From positions 79,916 to 143,915 of the forward strand of contig NZ_CALPCV010000003.1 of NCBI RefSeq assembly GCF_943193095.1: a stretch of 64,000 bases of DNA, in the 5' to 3' direction. This DNA comes from Parasutterella muris. Its GTDB lineage: Bacteria; Pseudomonadota; Gammaproteobacteria; Burkholderiales; Burkholderiaceae_F. Below, piece after piece: positions 34,850 through 42,865 of this stretch (within the stretch, counting starts at the first letter, position 1; the number at the start of each line of letters is the position of its first letter). The notes below the pieces were generated by a model. That model saw only the letters and a program-made list of their open reading frames with translations, was not told the DNA's origin and did not search any database. A program made the translations under genes and the position numbers.

Positions 34850-36450
34850 ATGGCAAATATTGAAAATAAGTTACTTCCGGTTGGTACATCAGACTTTTCT
34901 ACTTTACGATTAAGAAATCAGATATACGTAGATAAGACGGAACTTATTTATCAAATAGCCTCTCAATCGCAGAAATTTTTTCTTGCGCGTCCAAGGAGGT
35001 TCGGAAAATCGCTGCTGATATCTACTTTTGAATCTCTTTTTAAATATGGTCTGCGAGACTTTAAAGGTTTGGCTATTGAAAATCTCTGGAAGGAGGAATG
35101 CACCTACAATGTAGTGGGTTTGGATTTCTCTTTAATACCGTCCTTTTCATCTGTTGAGGTGTTTTCCAAGAAATTCATGGCGATCCTTAGTGGAAGCTTT
35201 TCTCCGTTTGGGTTTAATTATGTTCCTGATCCGCTGAATGATTTTTTTGATCAGCTATTTACATGGATGAGAGCGCAGCCGAGAAATTCATTGGTTATTC
35301 TGATTGATGAATATGATGCTCCGCTTACGGGCTGCTTGAATAATAAGGATTTATTTGAATCGGTTAGGGCTGTTATGGCCAATTTCTACGCAATCCTAAA
35401 ATCTAATGATAGGGTTTTGCGTTTATTACGGGAATTACCAAATTTAATAAAGCAAGTATTTTTTCCGGGCTCAATAACCTGTCCGACTTGTCACTTGATG
35501 TTAATTACGGCAGCCTTCTGGGATACACTCCGTATGAAGTGGAGAAGTACTTTTCTGAATTTCTTTCTCGTGCAGCAAAAAAACTTTGTCGAAATAAAGA
35601 CGAACTTTTTACAGAACTGATAAATCGTTACGACGGTTTTTGTTTTGAAAGGAGCGCAAGCATCCGGGTTTTTTCCCCTTGGTCTTTGCTCCAGTTTTTA
35701 TCATCGCCTGAGAACGGACTGATAGACTATTGGTTTGAAAGCGGCGGCCGGCCTTCTGTATTAATCGAGTATTTGAAGTCGCACTCGCTTAGGAATCCTG
35801 AAGAGTACGGACGAGAAAAAACGATATCTTTATCCGAATTGTCAGGAGCATCCGATATTGAAACACTCTCCGATATTGGACTTTTGACTCAAACGGGATA
35901 TTTGACCATTAAATCAGTGAGATTTGGAAACACGGTTTATCTGGATTATCCCAATGTAGAAGTAAGGACTGCGATGGCGCAGCACTATACGAGTTGTTTG
36001 TTGAATGGTCGTACAGCAGGCGAGGTGGGAGCCGGTTCTATCGCAGAGGTCTTGAGAGAGGATTCTGCTGAATCAGTGTTTCATATCCTTAATCGTCTAT
36101 TCCTATCGATAGATTTTCAGGGTTTCCCGGTCCGTGATGAAGCTTCAGTTAGAGCTTATGTTCAGGTTTACATTGCCGGTGCCGGACTCAATCCTAAAAT
36201 TGAACATCATAATGCTCATGGCAGAAGCGACCTTGAGGTAGGTGTTGGTGATCGACACTGGGTGTTTGAATTTAAAGTGGTTCGTAAAGGTGAAAGCAAA
36301 GAAGAAAAACTGCGGGCCTGGGTTGAGCAAATGACATCGAAGCACTACGGTGAACAGCAGAGCGGTCCGGAACTGAAGAAGGTCGTGCTCGTTTATTCCA
36401 TTGAGGAAAGACAGTTCGTTAAGTTGCACGAGCTGGTGCCGCAGCCTTAG
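34850..36450 (+). pseudogene. AAA ATPase/PD-(D/E)XK protein, frameshifted
   Basis: This is a broken paralogue of the gene at 62330-63928. The N-terminal part (start ATG 34850) holds the AAA-ATPase-like domain with R-P-R-R-F-G-K-S-L, and the C-terminal part (second frame, to 36450) holds the PD-(D/E)XK-like end with R-S-D-L-E-V and V-F-E-F-K-V. Alignment with the intact copy shows that 7 bases are missing near 35421-35426, within what should read R-F-V-F-I-T-G. The two halves are otherwise well conserved, so the lesion is recent. The gene lies just outside the ISAs1-type element. Confidence 0.85.
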
Positions 36451-36497
36451 TCTTTTCGGAATAGAAAATTCAACGCTGATTTGCTGTTTTCGAAGCA

Positions 36498-37634
36498 TCA
36501 GCTCCGATAAATCGGCACATCAAAAATTTCTTTCATGCGGGCTTCCGCCGTTTGTTCCTCTTCGTCCTTTTGCGCGGAAATCTCAGTTAAAACAATTCTG
36601 ACGGAATCGGAAATGACCGCTTCAGTCCCTGGAATACCGCGCATGACCATCGCCTGCGTCGGACAAGCTTCAATGCATCTTCCGCAGTTAGTGCAGCGCA
36701 TCGGATCCGCGGTCAGCTTGAAGTGACCGTCCTCGGTTTTATCCGACAAACATCCTGTCGGGCAAAGCAAAGTGCAGATATTGCATCCCGAGCATTTTCC
36801 GCTAATGACGCCGGGGAGCGGAAAAATCTTCTCCGAAATCTCAAAGCCGGGCCTTCTCGCTTTAAGCAGCTCGATGGCCGCGATGAGCATTTCACGCTCC
36901 GGCATTGTAAAAACTTTGTCGGTTTTAGGAGCTCCGCCTGATAAAGAAGTAATTTCGCTGATTCCATGCAGACGGTCGGAAAGCCTACTGAAGATTCTTC
37001 TTCGGCCAAGACTGATTTTATCTCCGTCATTTTCTTCAGCACATACCGGCCGAAACTGAACGCCTAACTTTGCGCAAAGCGTCTCGCAGTCGTCTGCCAG
37101 AACCTGAGTCGGACAGCCTCCGTTATGGCTTGGGCAGCGCTCGCAGTCGGAACTGTGCAGCTCGATTTTGGTATTGAACAGTAAATGGGCGAGCAAAATC
37201 AGCGCGGGACTGACGCCATTGAAGCACCCGACAGAAACACCATTTTTTCTGCTTTGGGCTTTTGGACAGGTAAAAGCAAGGGCAGAAGACGCGGACGTGC
37301 TATGAAGTCGATGTTTAAGCGCGGCCAGTACGCCAAATAACGGATATCTGCCGTATGAGAACGCTTCCGTCGGACAGGCTCTGATGCAGGCGCCGCATGC
37401 GGAGCATTCGCTGTTTTCGATAGAGATCGTCTGATCTTTAATCGAAAGCGCCTGCTCGCGGTACACCTGAACGCATTGATTGCAGGATGACTTAGGAAAA
37501 AGCGTTTTCACACACCGGTTCTTTTCAAAGGTTATGTTCGCGTAGTCCGCAGAACCGGCGTGACGCTCAATTTCGGCGCTGCACTTAGCTAATAACCGGT
37601 TCAGCAGGTCTTCCTCTATTGATATATTCGTCAT
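36498..37634 (-). CDS. Multi-cluster ferredoxin-type protein of the DmsA-like system
   Basis: This 378-residue soluble protein carries several [4Fe-4S] motifs: C-S-A-C-G-A-C-I-R-A-C-P in the first third, an unusual Cys-rich middle (C-E-R-C-P-S-H-N-G-G-C-P), and a C-terminal pair, C-S-G-C-N-I-C-T-L-L-C-P and C-T-N-C-G-R-C-I-E-A-C-P. It resembles ferredoxin proteins encoded with TorD and molybdenum reductases. The start at 37634 overlaps the upstream NapH-GltD fusion gene by 50 bases. It is the last gene of the long minus-strand cluster beginning with the DmsA-like gene and probably moves electrons in the cytoplasm. Confidence 0.75.
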   Translation of the reverse strand: MTNISIEEDLLNRLLAKCSAEIERHAGSADYANITFEKNRCVKTLFPKSSCNQCVQVYREQALSIKDQTISIENSECSACGACIRACPTEAFSYGRYPLFGVLAALKHRLHSTSASSALAFTCPKAQSRKNGVSVGCFNGVSPALILLAHLLFNTKIELHSSDCERCPSHNGGCPTQVLADDCETLCAKLGVQFRPVCAEENDGDKISLGRRRIFSRLSDRLHGISEITSLSGGAPKTDKVFTMPEREMLIAAIELLKARRPGFEISEKIFPLPGVISGKCSGCNICTLLCPTGCLSDKTEDGHFKLTADPMRCTNCGRCIEACPTQAMVMRGIPGTEAVISDSVRIVLTEISAQKDEEEQTAEARMKEIFDVPIYRS

Positions 37635-39900
37635 TTTCTGTTGTTCTCTTGGAGGCTGATTGGCGTACCTTCTCACAGTCTGCACTTAAAAAGTCAGAAA
37701 TGGCTTTTGCGGCAAGCTGACCGCTTTCAATCGCCGTCGCCACAAACCCCGGCCCGTTGACCGCGTCTCCCGCGGCAAATACCTTAGGATTGCCGGTTCT
37801 TACGGAGCCTTTAGTGAGGAGGATACCCGCGTTTCTAATGAAATTATCACACGGTCCTTTAAAACCGTATGCGCAGATCACAAGTTCCGCGGGCAGCTTT
37901 AAATCGCTGCCGTCCGGCCTTGCGACTCTAATTGTCTTATCCGCTTCAATCGACTGAATCACCGATTCTTCGAGGAATTGAACGCCTTCCTCTCGTGCGT
38001 ATTCATAATCATCTCTCGGCGGATTTGCTTTCAGAAGCGATTTGCGAAAGAGACAAGTGACGGAAGCAGCACCTTGTCGCACCGCGGTTCTCGCGCAGTC
38101 AAGTGCTGTTCCTCCGATGCCGAGAACAACGACGTGTTTGTTCTTGGCAGACGACTCGGGATTCGGTTTGGAATCTGCGCGCAAAAAGGGGAGCGCCTGA
38201 GAAACAAAGCTTAAATCCGATCCAGGGACGTTTAAAGCGATGGGTTCTTCAGCGCCCACGGCGATGAGCGTCGCGTCGTGGGAGTCTGTAATACGGAGCA
38301 GCTCGTCAGCGGAGGCAATTTCTGATCCAAGCTGAAAATCGATGCCGGATTTAGCGTAGAGTTTTCTGCGGTGGATAATTCGATCCTTTGCCAGTTTGAA
38401 AGAAGGAATCCCGTACGCAGTCAGACCGCCGATTTCATTTTCGCGTTCGTAAACAGTGACTTTGAATCCCTGAGAACGCAGCATATCCGCGGCCGCGAGT
38501 CCGGCCGGACCCGCACCAATCACGGCGACCGAGGGACTCTTGCGGTTCGTGCGCGCTCTGTGCGTCCGATAGCCTCGATCAAGCGTTCTGGAAGAAGCAA
38601 AGTAAAGGAGCGCGTGGATGTTCACCGGCTCGGAAATCTCTCCTAACGGGCAGGCCGCCATGCAGAACTTATCCTTCGGACAAAGGTGCGAGCACAGCTC
38701 CGGAAGTTTGCCTGCCTGAAGAAGCTTTTGTCCTGCCGCTTTAGTCTCGCCGTCTGCGAGCGCTTTCAGTACGTCGGGGATCGGATTGTGCTGAGGGCAG
38801 GCCTGAACGCAGGCTCCGCACTGGATGCATCGGCTGCTTTCAAGTTTGGCGTTTTTAAGTGTGAAGGTTTCTTCCGGAGCCGTAAAGGTTTCTTTTGAAA
38901 CGACGGACTTTTGTGTCGAAACTGCCGCAGGCAAAATCTTTTTTAAATAAACGGGATTGGGCGCCTGACGAGTCGTCTCGTTTTTTTGTTTGGCTTTAAA
39001 AAACGGGAAAGACACCGCGGAAACCGGACACCTCTGAGCGCAGGCGCCGCACTTGAGGCATCGGGAACTGTCAGAGCTCGGTACTGATTTTCTGAGATCA
39101 ATGCTTTCCGGACAGGCATTTCTGCAGACTTGGCAGTTGAGTCCGGAGGCTCTCAGACACTTTTGAGCGTCAATCTTCGGAACAAACGTCTTATTAAAGC
39201 GGCTGATTAAAGAAATAAAGGCGCCGATCGGACAGATGAAGCTGCACCATCTTCTTAAAAAGAAGATTTCAAAGAGGAGCACGCCGAGTATGACGAGCGG
39301 TGTGATCGTCGGGTCATTGAACTTCAGCATGTGCAGTGTACCGATGATCAAGGCGAACGTGAGTCCGACAGGACAAATTAAACAGAAAACCGGAAAGGAA
39401 AATACAGCGAAAGAAACCAGCGCAGCGGCAAGAACAAAGAACGGGCCTTGTTTCTGAAGGTTTTCTGCACGGATTGCGCTTTGTTTGGATGAATCTGCCG
39501 CTTCGTGAATAACAGACTCTTTAACAGAGGTTTCAGTATCGTTGTTTTGAGTGCGGATGCAGGCTTGCAGTTCATTGTCGCGGGTTTCTTTCGCCTTGAT
39601 CGGTTTGGGTTCTGTGCCGAAGAGTTTTCTCAAAGGCGGCACCGGGCAGAGCCAGCCGCAGAAAAAACGTCCGAATAACACGATCACTGCCGCAAAGACG
39701 GCAAGGCAAATCAAGACATGTAAAGTCGGAGATTTGGACGCGAAGGCGCTCTCGAGCGCGCCGATCGGGCAGATCTGAGCGATTGCGCCGATGCCGAATG
39801 AAGAAAGTGTCCCCCAGCCGGTGTGCCAAATGACGCCGGACACTACCGCTAAAAGAAAGAGGCAAAGCGTCAGCGTTCGCAGAACTGAGAATTTTTTCAC
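37585..39900 (-). CDS. NapH-like membrane ferredoxin fused to GltD-like FAD oxidoreductase
   Basis: This 771-residue protein has three parts. The N-terminal third is NapH/CcoG-like: four to five membrane helices with F-F-C-G-W-L-C-P-V and C-S-F-I-C-P-I-G. The middle holds several 4Fe-4S motifs (C-L-K-C-G-A-C-A-Q-R-C-P, C-I-Q-C-G-A-C-V-Q-A-C-P). The C-terminal half is like the glutamate synthase small subunit (GltD): an N-terminal Fe-S segment, V-I-G-A-G-P-A-G-L-A-A near 450 and a second nucleotide site V-L-G-I-G-G-T-A. It should pass electrons between NAD(P)H and membrane or periplasmic centres. Its start overlaps the NapG-like gene by 4 bases. Confidence 0.8.
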   Translation of the reverse strand: MKKFSVLRTLTLCLFLLAVVSGVIWHTGWGTLSSFGIGAIAQICPIGALESAFASKSPTLHVLICLAVFAAVIVLFGRFFCGWLCPVPPLRKLFGTEPKPIKAKETRDNELQACIRTQNNDTETSVKESVIHEAADSSKQSAIRAENLQKQGPFFVLAAALVSFAVFSFPVFCLICPVGLTFALIIGTLHMLKFNDPTITPLVILGVLLFEIFFLRRWCSFICPIGAFISLISRFNKTFVPKIDAQKCLRASGLNCQVCRNACPESIDLRKSVPSSDSSRCLKCGACAQRCPVSAVSFPFFKAKQKNETTRQAPNPVYLKKILPAAVSTQKSVVSKETFTAPEETFTLKNAKLESSRCIQCGACVQACPQHNPIPDVLKALADGETKAAGQKLLQAGKLPELCSHLCPKDKFCMAACPLGEISEPVNIHALLYFASSRTLDRGYRTHRARTNRKSPSVAVIGAGPAGLAAADMLRSQGFKVTVYERENEIGGLTAYGIPSFKLAKDRIIHRRKLYAKSGIDFQLGSEIASADELLRITDSHDATLIAVGAEEPIALNVPGSDLSFVSQALPFLRADSKPNPESSAKNKHVVVLGIGGTALDCARTAVRQGAASVTCLFRKSLLKANPPRDDYEYAREEGVQFLEESVIQSIEADKTIRVARPDGSDLKLPAELVICAYGFKGPCDNFIRNAGILLTKGSVRTGNPKVFAAGDAVNGPGFVATAIESGQLAAKAISDFLSADCEKVRQSASKRTTENDEYINRGRPAEPVIS

Positions 39901-40502
39901 GGCGCCTCCTTAGTATCTTTAACCTCCAACGGTACGATTTCAATGCCGCGGACCTTACGCCCTGTATAAGCTTGAAGAACGTTGGCCGGACAAATATGTT
40001 CGCAGACGCCGCAGCCGTTGCATTTGTCTTCATCAATGATCGGAATCATTCTCTCGTCCAGAGAAATCGCGTCATACGGGCATTGTTCTTTGCACTTGGT
40101 GCAGGCGCCGGTTCTGAGCGCAATACAGGTTTCGGTTAAACGCGCTTTGCCGATCGGAACGGTTTCCCCGATGTAATCCGTAAGCGCTCCGGTCGGGCAG
40201 ACTTCGATACATTTGCGGCAGAAGTCGCAGGACCCGTATTTGTAGTTCATGACGGGCGTGCGCAGGTTTAGGACGCCTTCGGAAAAACCGCCGATCGCAA
40301 TGACATCCGTCGGACATACGCTTCGGCAGCGGTCACAGCGAATGCATTTGGAAAGAAATTGCTCATTCTGTCCGCCCGGCGGTCTTATGAGAGGCTCGGC
40401 TTGAGTTTTAGACGCGCCCCAGCCCAGCGCGAACAGACCTGCAGAAGTGCCTAATGACAGGAGCAGGCCCCGCCTTCCGACAGATGCAGTTTGAGAACTC
40501 AT
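39897..40502 (-). CDS. NapG-like periplasmic ferredoxin, Tat-exported
   Basis: This 201-residue protein has an N-terminal twin-arginine segment (V-G-R-R-G-L-L-L-S) and four [4Fe-4S] motifs: C-I-R-C-D-R-C-R-S-V-C-P, C-D-F-C-R-K-C-I-E-V-C-P, C-T-K-C-K-E-Q-C-P and C-N-G-C-G-V-C-E-H-I-C-P. This is the NapG/MauM pattern. NapG with NapH passes electrons from quinol to a periplasmic reductase. The start at 40502 follows GGAGG. The NapH-like fusion gene overlaps its stop. Confidence 0.85.
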   Translation of the reverse strand: MSSQTASVGRRGLLLSLGTSAGLFALGWGASKTQAEPLIRPPGGQNEQFLSKCIRCDRCRSVCPTDVIAIGGFSEGVLNLRTPVMNYKYGSCDFCRKCIEVCPTGALTDYIGETVPIGKARLTETCIALRTGACTKCKEQCPYDAISLDERMIPIIDEDKCNGCGVCEHICPANVLQAYTGRKVRGIEIVPLEVKDTKEAP

Positions 40503-40645
40503 ATTTGCCTCCAAGCTGCAGGGATTTCGTTTGCGGTTATAGTGCCGCGAGGAATCGTGAAGGAGGGCGCAAACCGAAGCAGACAGCGGCTGAAGTCATA
40601 ATCGTTATCCATGGGGTGAGTTTGTTTGCTTTATTCTGAGTGTTT

Positions 40646-40659
40646 TTTGATGCATCAAA
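40646..40659. promoter_or_regulatory. 14-base palindrome upstream of the NapG-like gene
   Basis: TTTGATGCATCAAA is a perfect palindrome in the 222-base gap between the TorD gene and the NapG-like gene. It has the half-sites of an FNR box (TTGAT/ATCAA) but a 2-base rather than 4-base spacer, so it is not a standard FNR site. It could be a variant operator for the ferredoxin genes. Confidence 0.3.
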
Positions 40660-40724
40660 TAGTGCGATTTTGCAAAGAACTCCTTAAAAACAACAAAGTG
40701 CCAAAAAATCACTTAGATATGACA

Positions 40725-41366
40725 TTAACTGAGGCGATGGTCTCGAAGAATTCTATTGTGTTCGCGGATAGCGCCTGCAAGCATCATGGCAGCGCCAAGG
40801 TAAAACCGCGACCGGACGCTGGCCTTAATTTGGCTTGTGAACTTTGGCACCCAGTTATGGATATGATCATCAAGGAACGTCTCCTGATCTTCGATCAGAG
40901 GCTCATACTCCGGCGAAGTTTCTTCTGTATTTTTTAGCTTTTCGACCAGGTATGCGAGGAATTGAAGCTCAATGGCGATATGATCGTCGTAGAGTTCGCT
41001 GTCATTGAACACGCCGTGGGCGTTGAGGATTTTACGGACATCCTCAAATGCTTTCTGCATCACTAACTGCTGAGGGCTCGTATAGACGGACTCGTAGGGG
41101 TAGGCCGCTTTGCTTCCTGCGGTGCCGATAAACGCCGCGGCATATTCGGCTGCGAGAAGATCGAGATAATTATCCGGCTGCTCTTTCGTGAGCTCTTCAT
41201 GAATGATCTGCGCGCCCCGCCGAATTAAAGGCTCGTCGCAGAAGTCGTCCAAGCCCAGACTAAGGAGCCAGTCCGCGGCTGCCTGATCGATTTCTTCGCC
41301 GAATAAGCGCGAGATCACTTTGTAGTTGATTTCAAGATCGAGTAATTCCAGATAGTCAAAGGCCAT
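40725..41366 (-). CDS. TorD/DmsD-family redox enzyme maturation chaperone
   Basis: This all-helical 213-residue protein matches TorD-family chaperones: A-A-E-Y-A-A-A-F-I-G near residue 70, Y-P-Y-E-S-V-Y near 86 and E-L-Q-F-L-A-Y-L near 130. These chaperones bind the twin-arginine signal of a molybdenum reductase and help insert its cofactor before export. The client is the DmsA-like protein four genes upstream on the same strand. The ATG at 41366 has AAGGAAA upstream. Confidence 0.9.
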   Translation of the reverse strand: MAFDYLELLDLEINYKVISRLFGEEIDQAAADWLLSLGLDDFCDEPLIRRGAQIIHEELTKEQPDNYLDLLAAEYAAAFIGTAGSKAAYPYESVYTSPQQLVMQKAFEDVRKILNAHGVFNDSELYDDHIAIELQFLAYLVEKLKNTEETSPEYEPLIEDQETFLDDHIHNWVPKFTSQIKASVRSRFYLGAAMMLAGAIREHNRILRDHRLS

Positions 41367-41440
41367 GATTTGAATTTCCTTGGTTTGAACGCCTGTGGGA
41401 TGTCAGTGCCGACGAGGTTGAATCGGCCGGCACTGATCTG

Positions 41441-42259
41441 TTAAGGATTGAAGAAATGCCAGGCTGCTCGTCCGATGTCAAAAATAATACTCTGCCATAA
41501 GAACGAAGCAATAAAGACGCCTATGAGTCCGATAGAAGCAGAAAGCTTACGGGCTTTCCTAAGCAGAGCGGCCGCAAGCGGAAGAAGAATGCCGCAAAAG
41601 ACGCAGCCAATCCAAAACTGCAGACTCAGAACGCCGGTGACAAGCTGCTGCCCCGCTTCCGAAGTGTCCGGGTTTGCAAGCAGACCTGCGATATAAGCAC
41701 TAAAACCGATGACGCTTACAGCAGAAGCTGCAAAAGAGGACGCTCTTGCTTTGGCGCCGTCCGCGTCTTCTAATTCGCACGCCAGCAGGAAGCTGAGAGA
41801 AGCGGCTGTCCAGTACAGGCCGATGAAGGGAATCATCAGCGTGTAGGAACTCAGGACCGGACGCCAGCTCATCACCATGTTTGCGCCGAGTGCTGCGGTT
41901 GCGACGAAAGCAAAAAGCGCGGAGAGCAGGATGATGACTCTGGTTATAGTCTGATCAGCCTCTCTGAAGAGCGCAGCCAGATATGCGGCGCTTGTCAGCA
42001 GCGCGCCCGCCACACCGATCATCTCCCAGAAAAGCCGGGAAGCGGGATTGGCAAAGACACCTAAAATCATGCTCGGTCTTCCGAGATTGGAAACCGCCGC
42101 CAGGCCGCCGAGGGCGAGGCAGACGAAACCGAGCGAGGCGAGCGTCTTCAGAGTTCTCTCAGTAAAGTTCGAGAACTCTGAAGCAGCCAAGGCAGCGAGA
42201 AGACCTGAGCCTAAACAGAGTAAGGCTGCAAAAAGTGATAATGTCCAGTCGCCGACCAT
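41441..42259 (-). CDS. dmsC: DmsC-like membrane anchor subunit
   Basis: This 272-residue integral membrane protein has about eight hydrophobic helices and the DmsC pattern N-L-G-R-P near residue 60, with F-W-E-M in the next loop. DmsC anchors the catalytic and Fe-S subunits on the outer face of the inner membrane and oxidises menaquinol. AAGGAGA precedes its ATG, and it starts 9 bases after the Fe-S subunit gene. Confidence 0.88.
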   Translation of the reverse strand: MVGDWTLSLFAALLCLGSGLLAALAASEFSNFTERTLKTLASLGFVCLALGGLAAVSNLGRPSMILGVFANPASRLFWEMIGVAGALLTSAAYLAALFREADQTITRVIILLSALFAFVATAALGANMVMSWRPVLSSYTLMIPFIGLYWTAASLSFLLACELEDADGAKARASSFAASAVSVIGFSAYIAGLLANPDTSEAGQQLVTGVLSLQFWIGCVFCGILLPLAAALLRKARKLSASIGLIGVFIASFLWQSIIFDIGRAAWHFFNP

Positions 42260-42268
42260 TTCTTCTCC

Positions 42269-42862
42269 TTAGAGCATCTTCGGAGGTTTGCTGACCCATT
42301 CGCCGGTCTTCTTATGAAGAATGTAGCGAACCGAAGGATGATTTCCGGAGTCCGGCATGCTGTGCACGTTCTCTTCGCCGGCAGCGGCAATCGCCTTAGA
42401 AACATCGCTCTGCGGGTCATCGATGTCGCCGAACAGACGAGCGTTGGCGCAGCAGGCCTTAACGCATGCGGGCTGCTCGCCCACTTCCTGAAGGTGACGG
42501 CAGAGTGTGCACTTTTCAACCACTTTGTTTTCCGGATTGAAGGAACGAGCGCCGTAGGGGCAGGCCGCGATACACATTTTGCAGCCGATGCATTTTTCTT
42601 TGTCCACAAGCACCTGACCGTCTTCCGTCTTGAAAGAGGCGCCGGTCGGGCAAACCTTCACGCAAGGCGCTTCACGGCAGTTCTGACAGACGGTGGGCAG
42701 GAAGTACTGCTTCAGGTCGGGGAACTTCCCGACCGGTCCGATGGAAAGTACTTTGTTGTAGTAGACGCCGAGCGGAACATTGTTTTCGTTTTTGCATGCC
42801 ACTTCGCAGGCAAAGCATCCGATGCAGCGGTCGAGGTCGATAACGAGTGTTTTTTGTGCCAT
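42269..42862 (-). CDS. dmsB: DmsB-like iron-sulfur subunit
   Basis: This 197-residue protein carries the four [4Fe-4S] motifs of DmsB/PhsB-type subunits: C-I-G-C-F-A-C-E-V-A-C-K near the N-terminus, C-Q-N-C-R-E-A-P-C-V-K-V-C-P, C-I-G-C-K-M-C-I-A-A-C-P-Y-G and C-T-L-C. It passes electrons from the membrane anchor to the molybdopterin subunit. It has no export signal of its own and should be carried out with the DmsA-like subunit. It begins 3 bases after the catalytic gene ends. Confidence 0.93.
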   Translation of the reverse strand: MAQKTLVIDLDRCIGCFACEVACKNENNVPLGVYYNKVLSIGPVGKFPDLKQYFLPTVCQNCREAPCVKVCPTGASFKTEDGQVLVDKEKCIGCKMCIAACPYGARSFNPENKVVEKCTLCRHLQEVGEQPACVKACCANARLFGDIDDPQSDVSKAIAAAGEENVHSMPDSGNHPSVRYILHKKTGEWVSKPPKML

Positions 42863-42865
42863 TTT

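Noticed and set aside
40646..40659. FNR box
   Set aside because: Half-sites match but the spacer is 2 bases instead of 4, so it is listed only as a palindrome.
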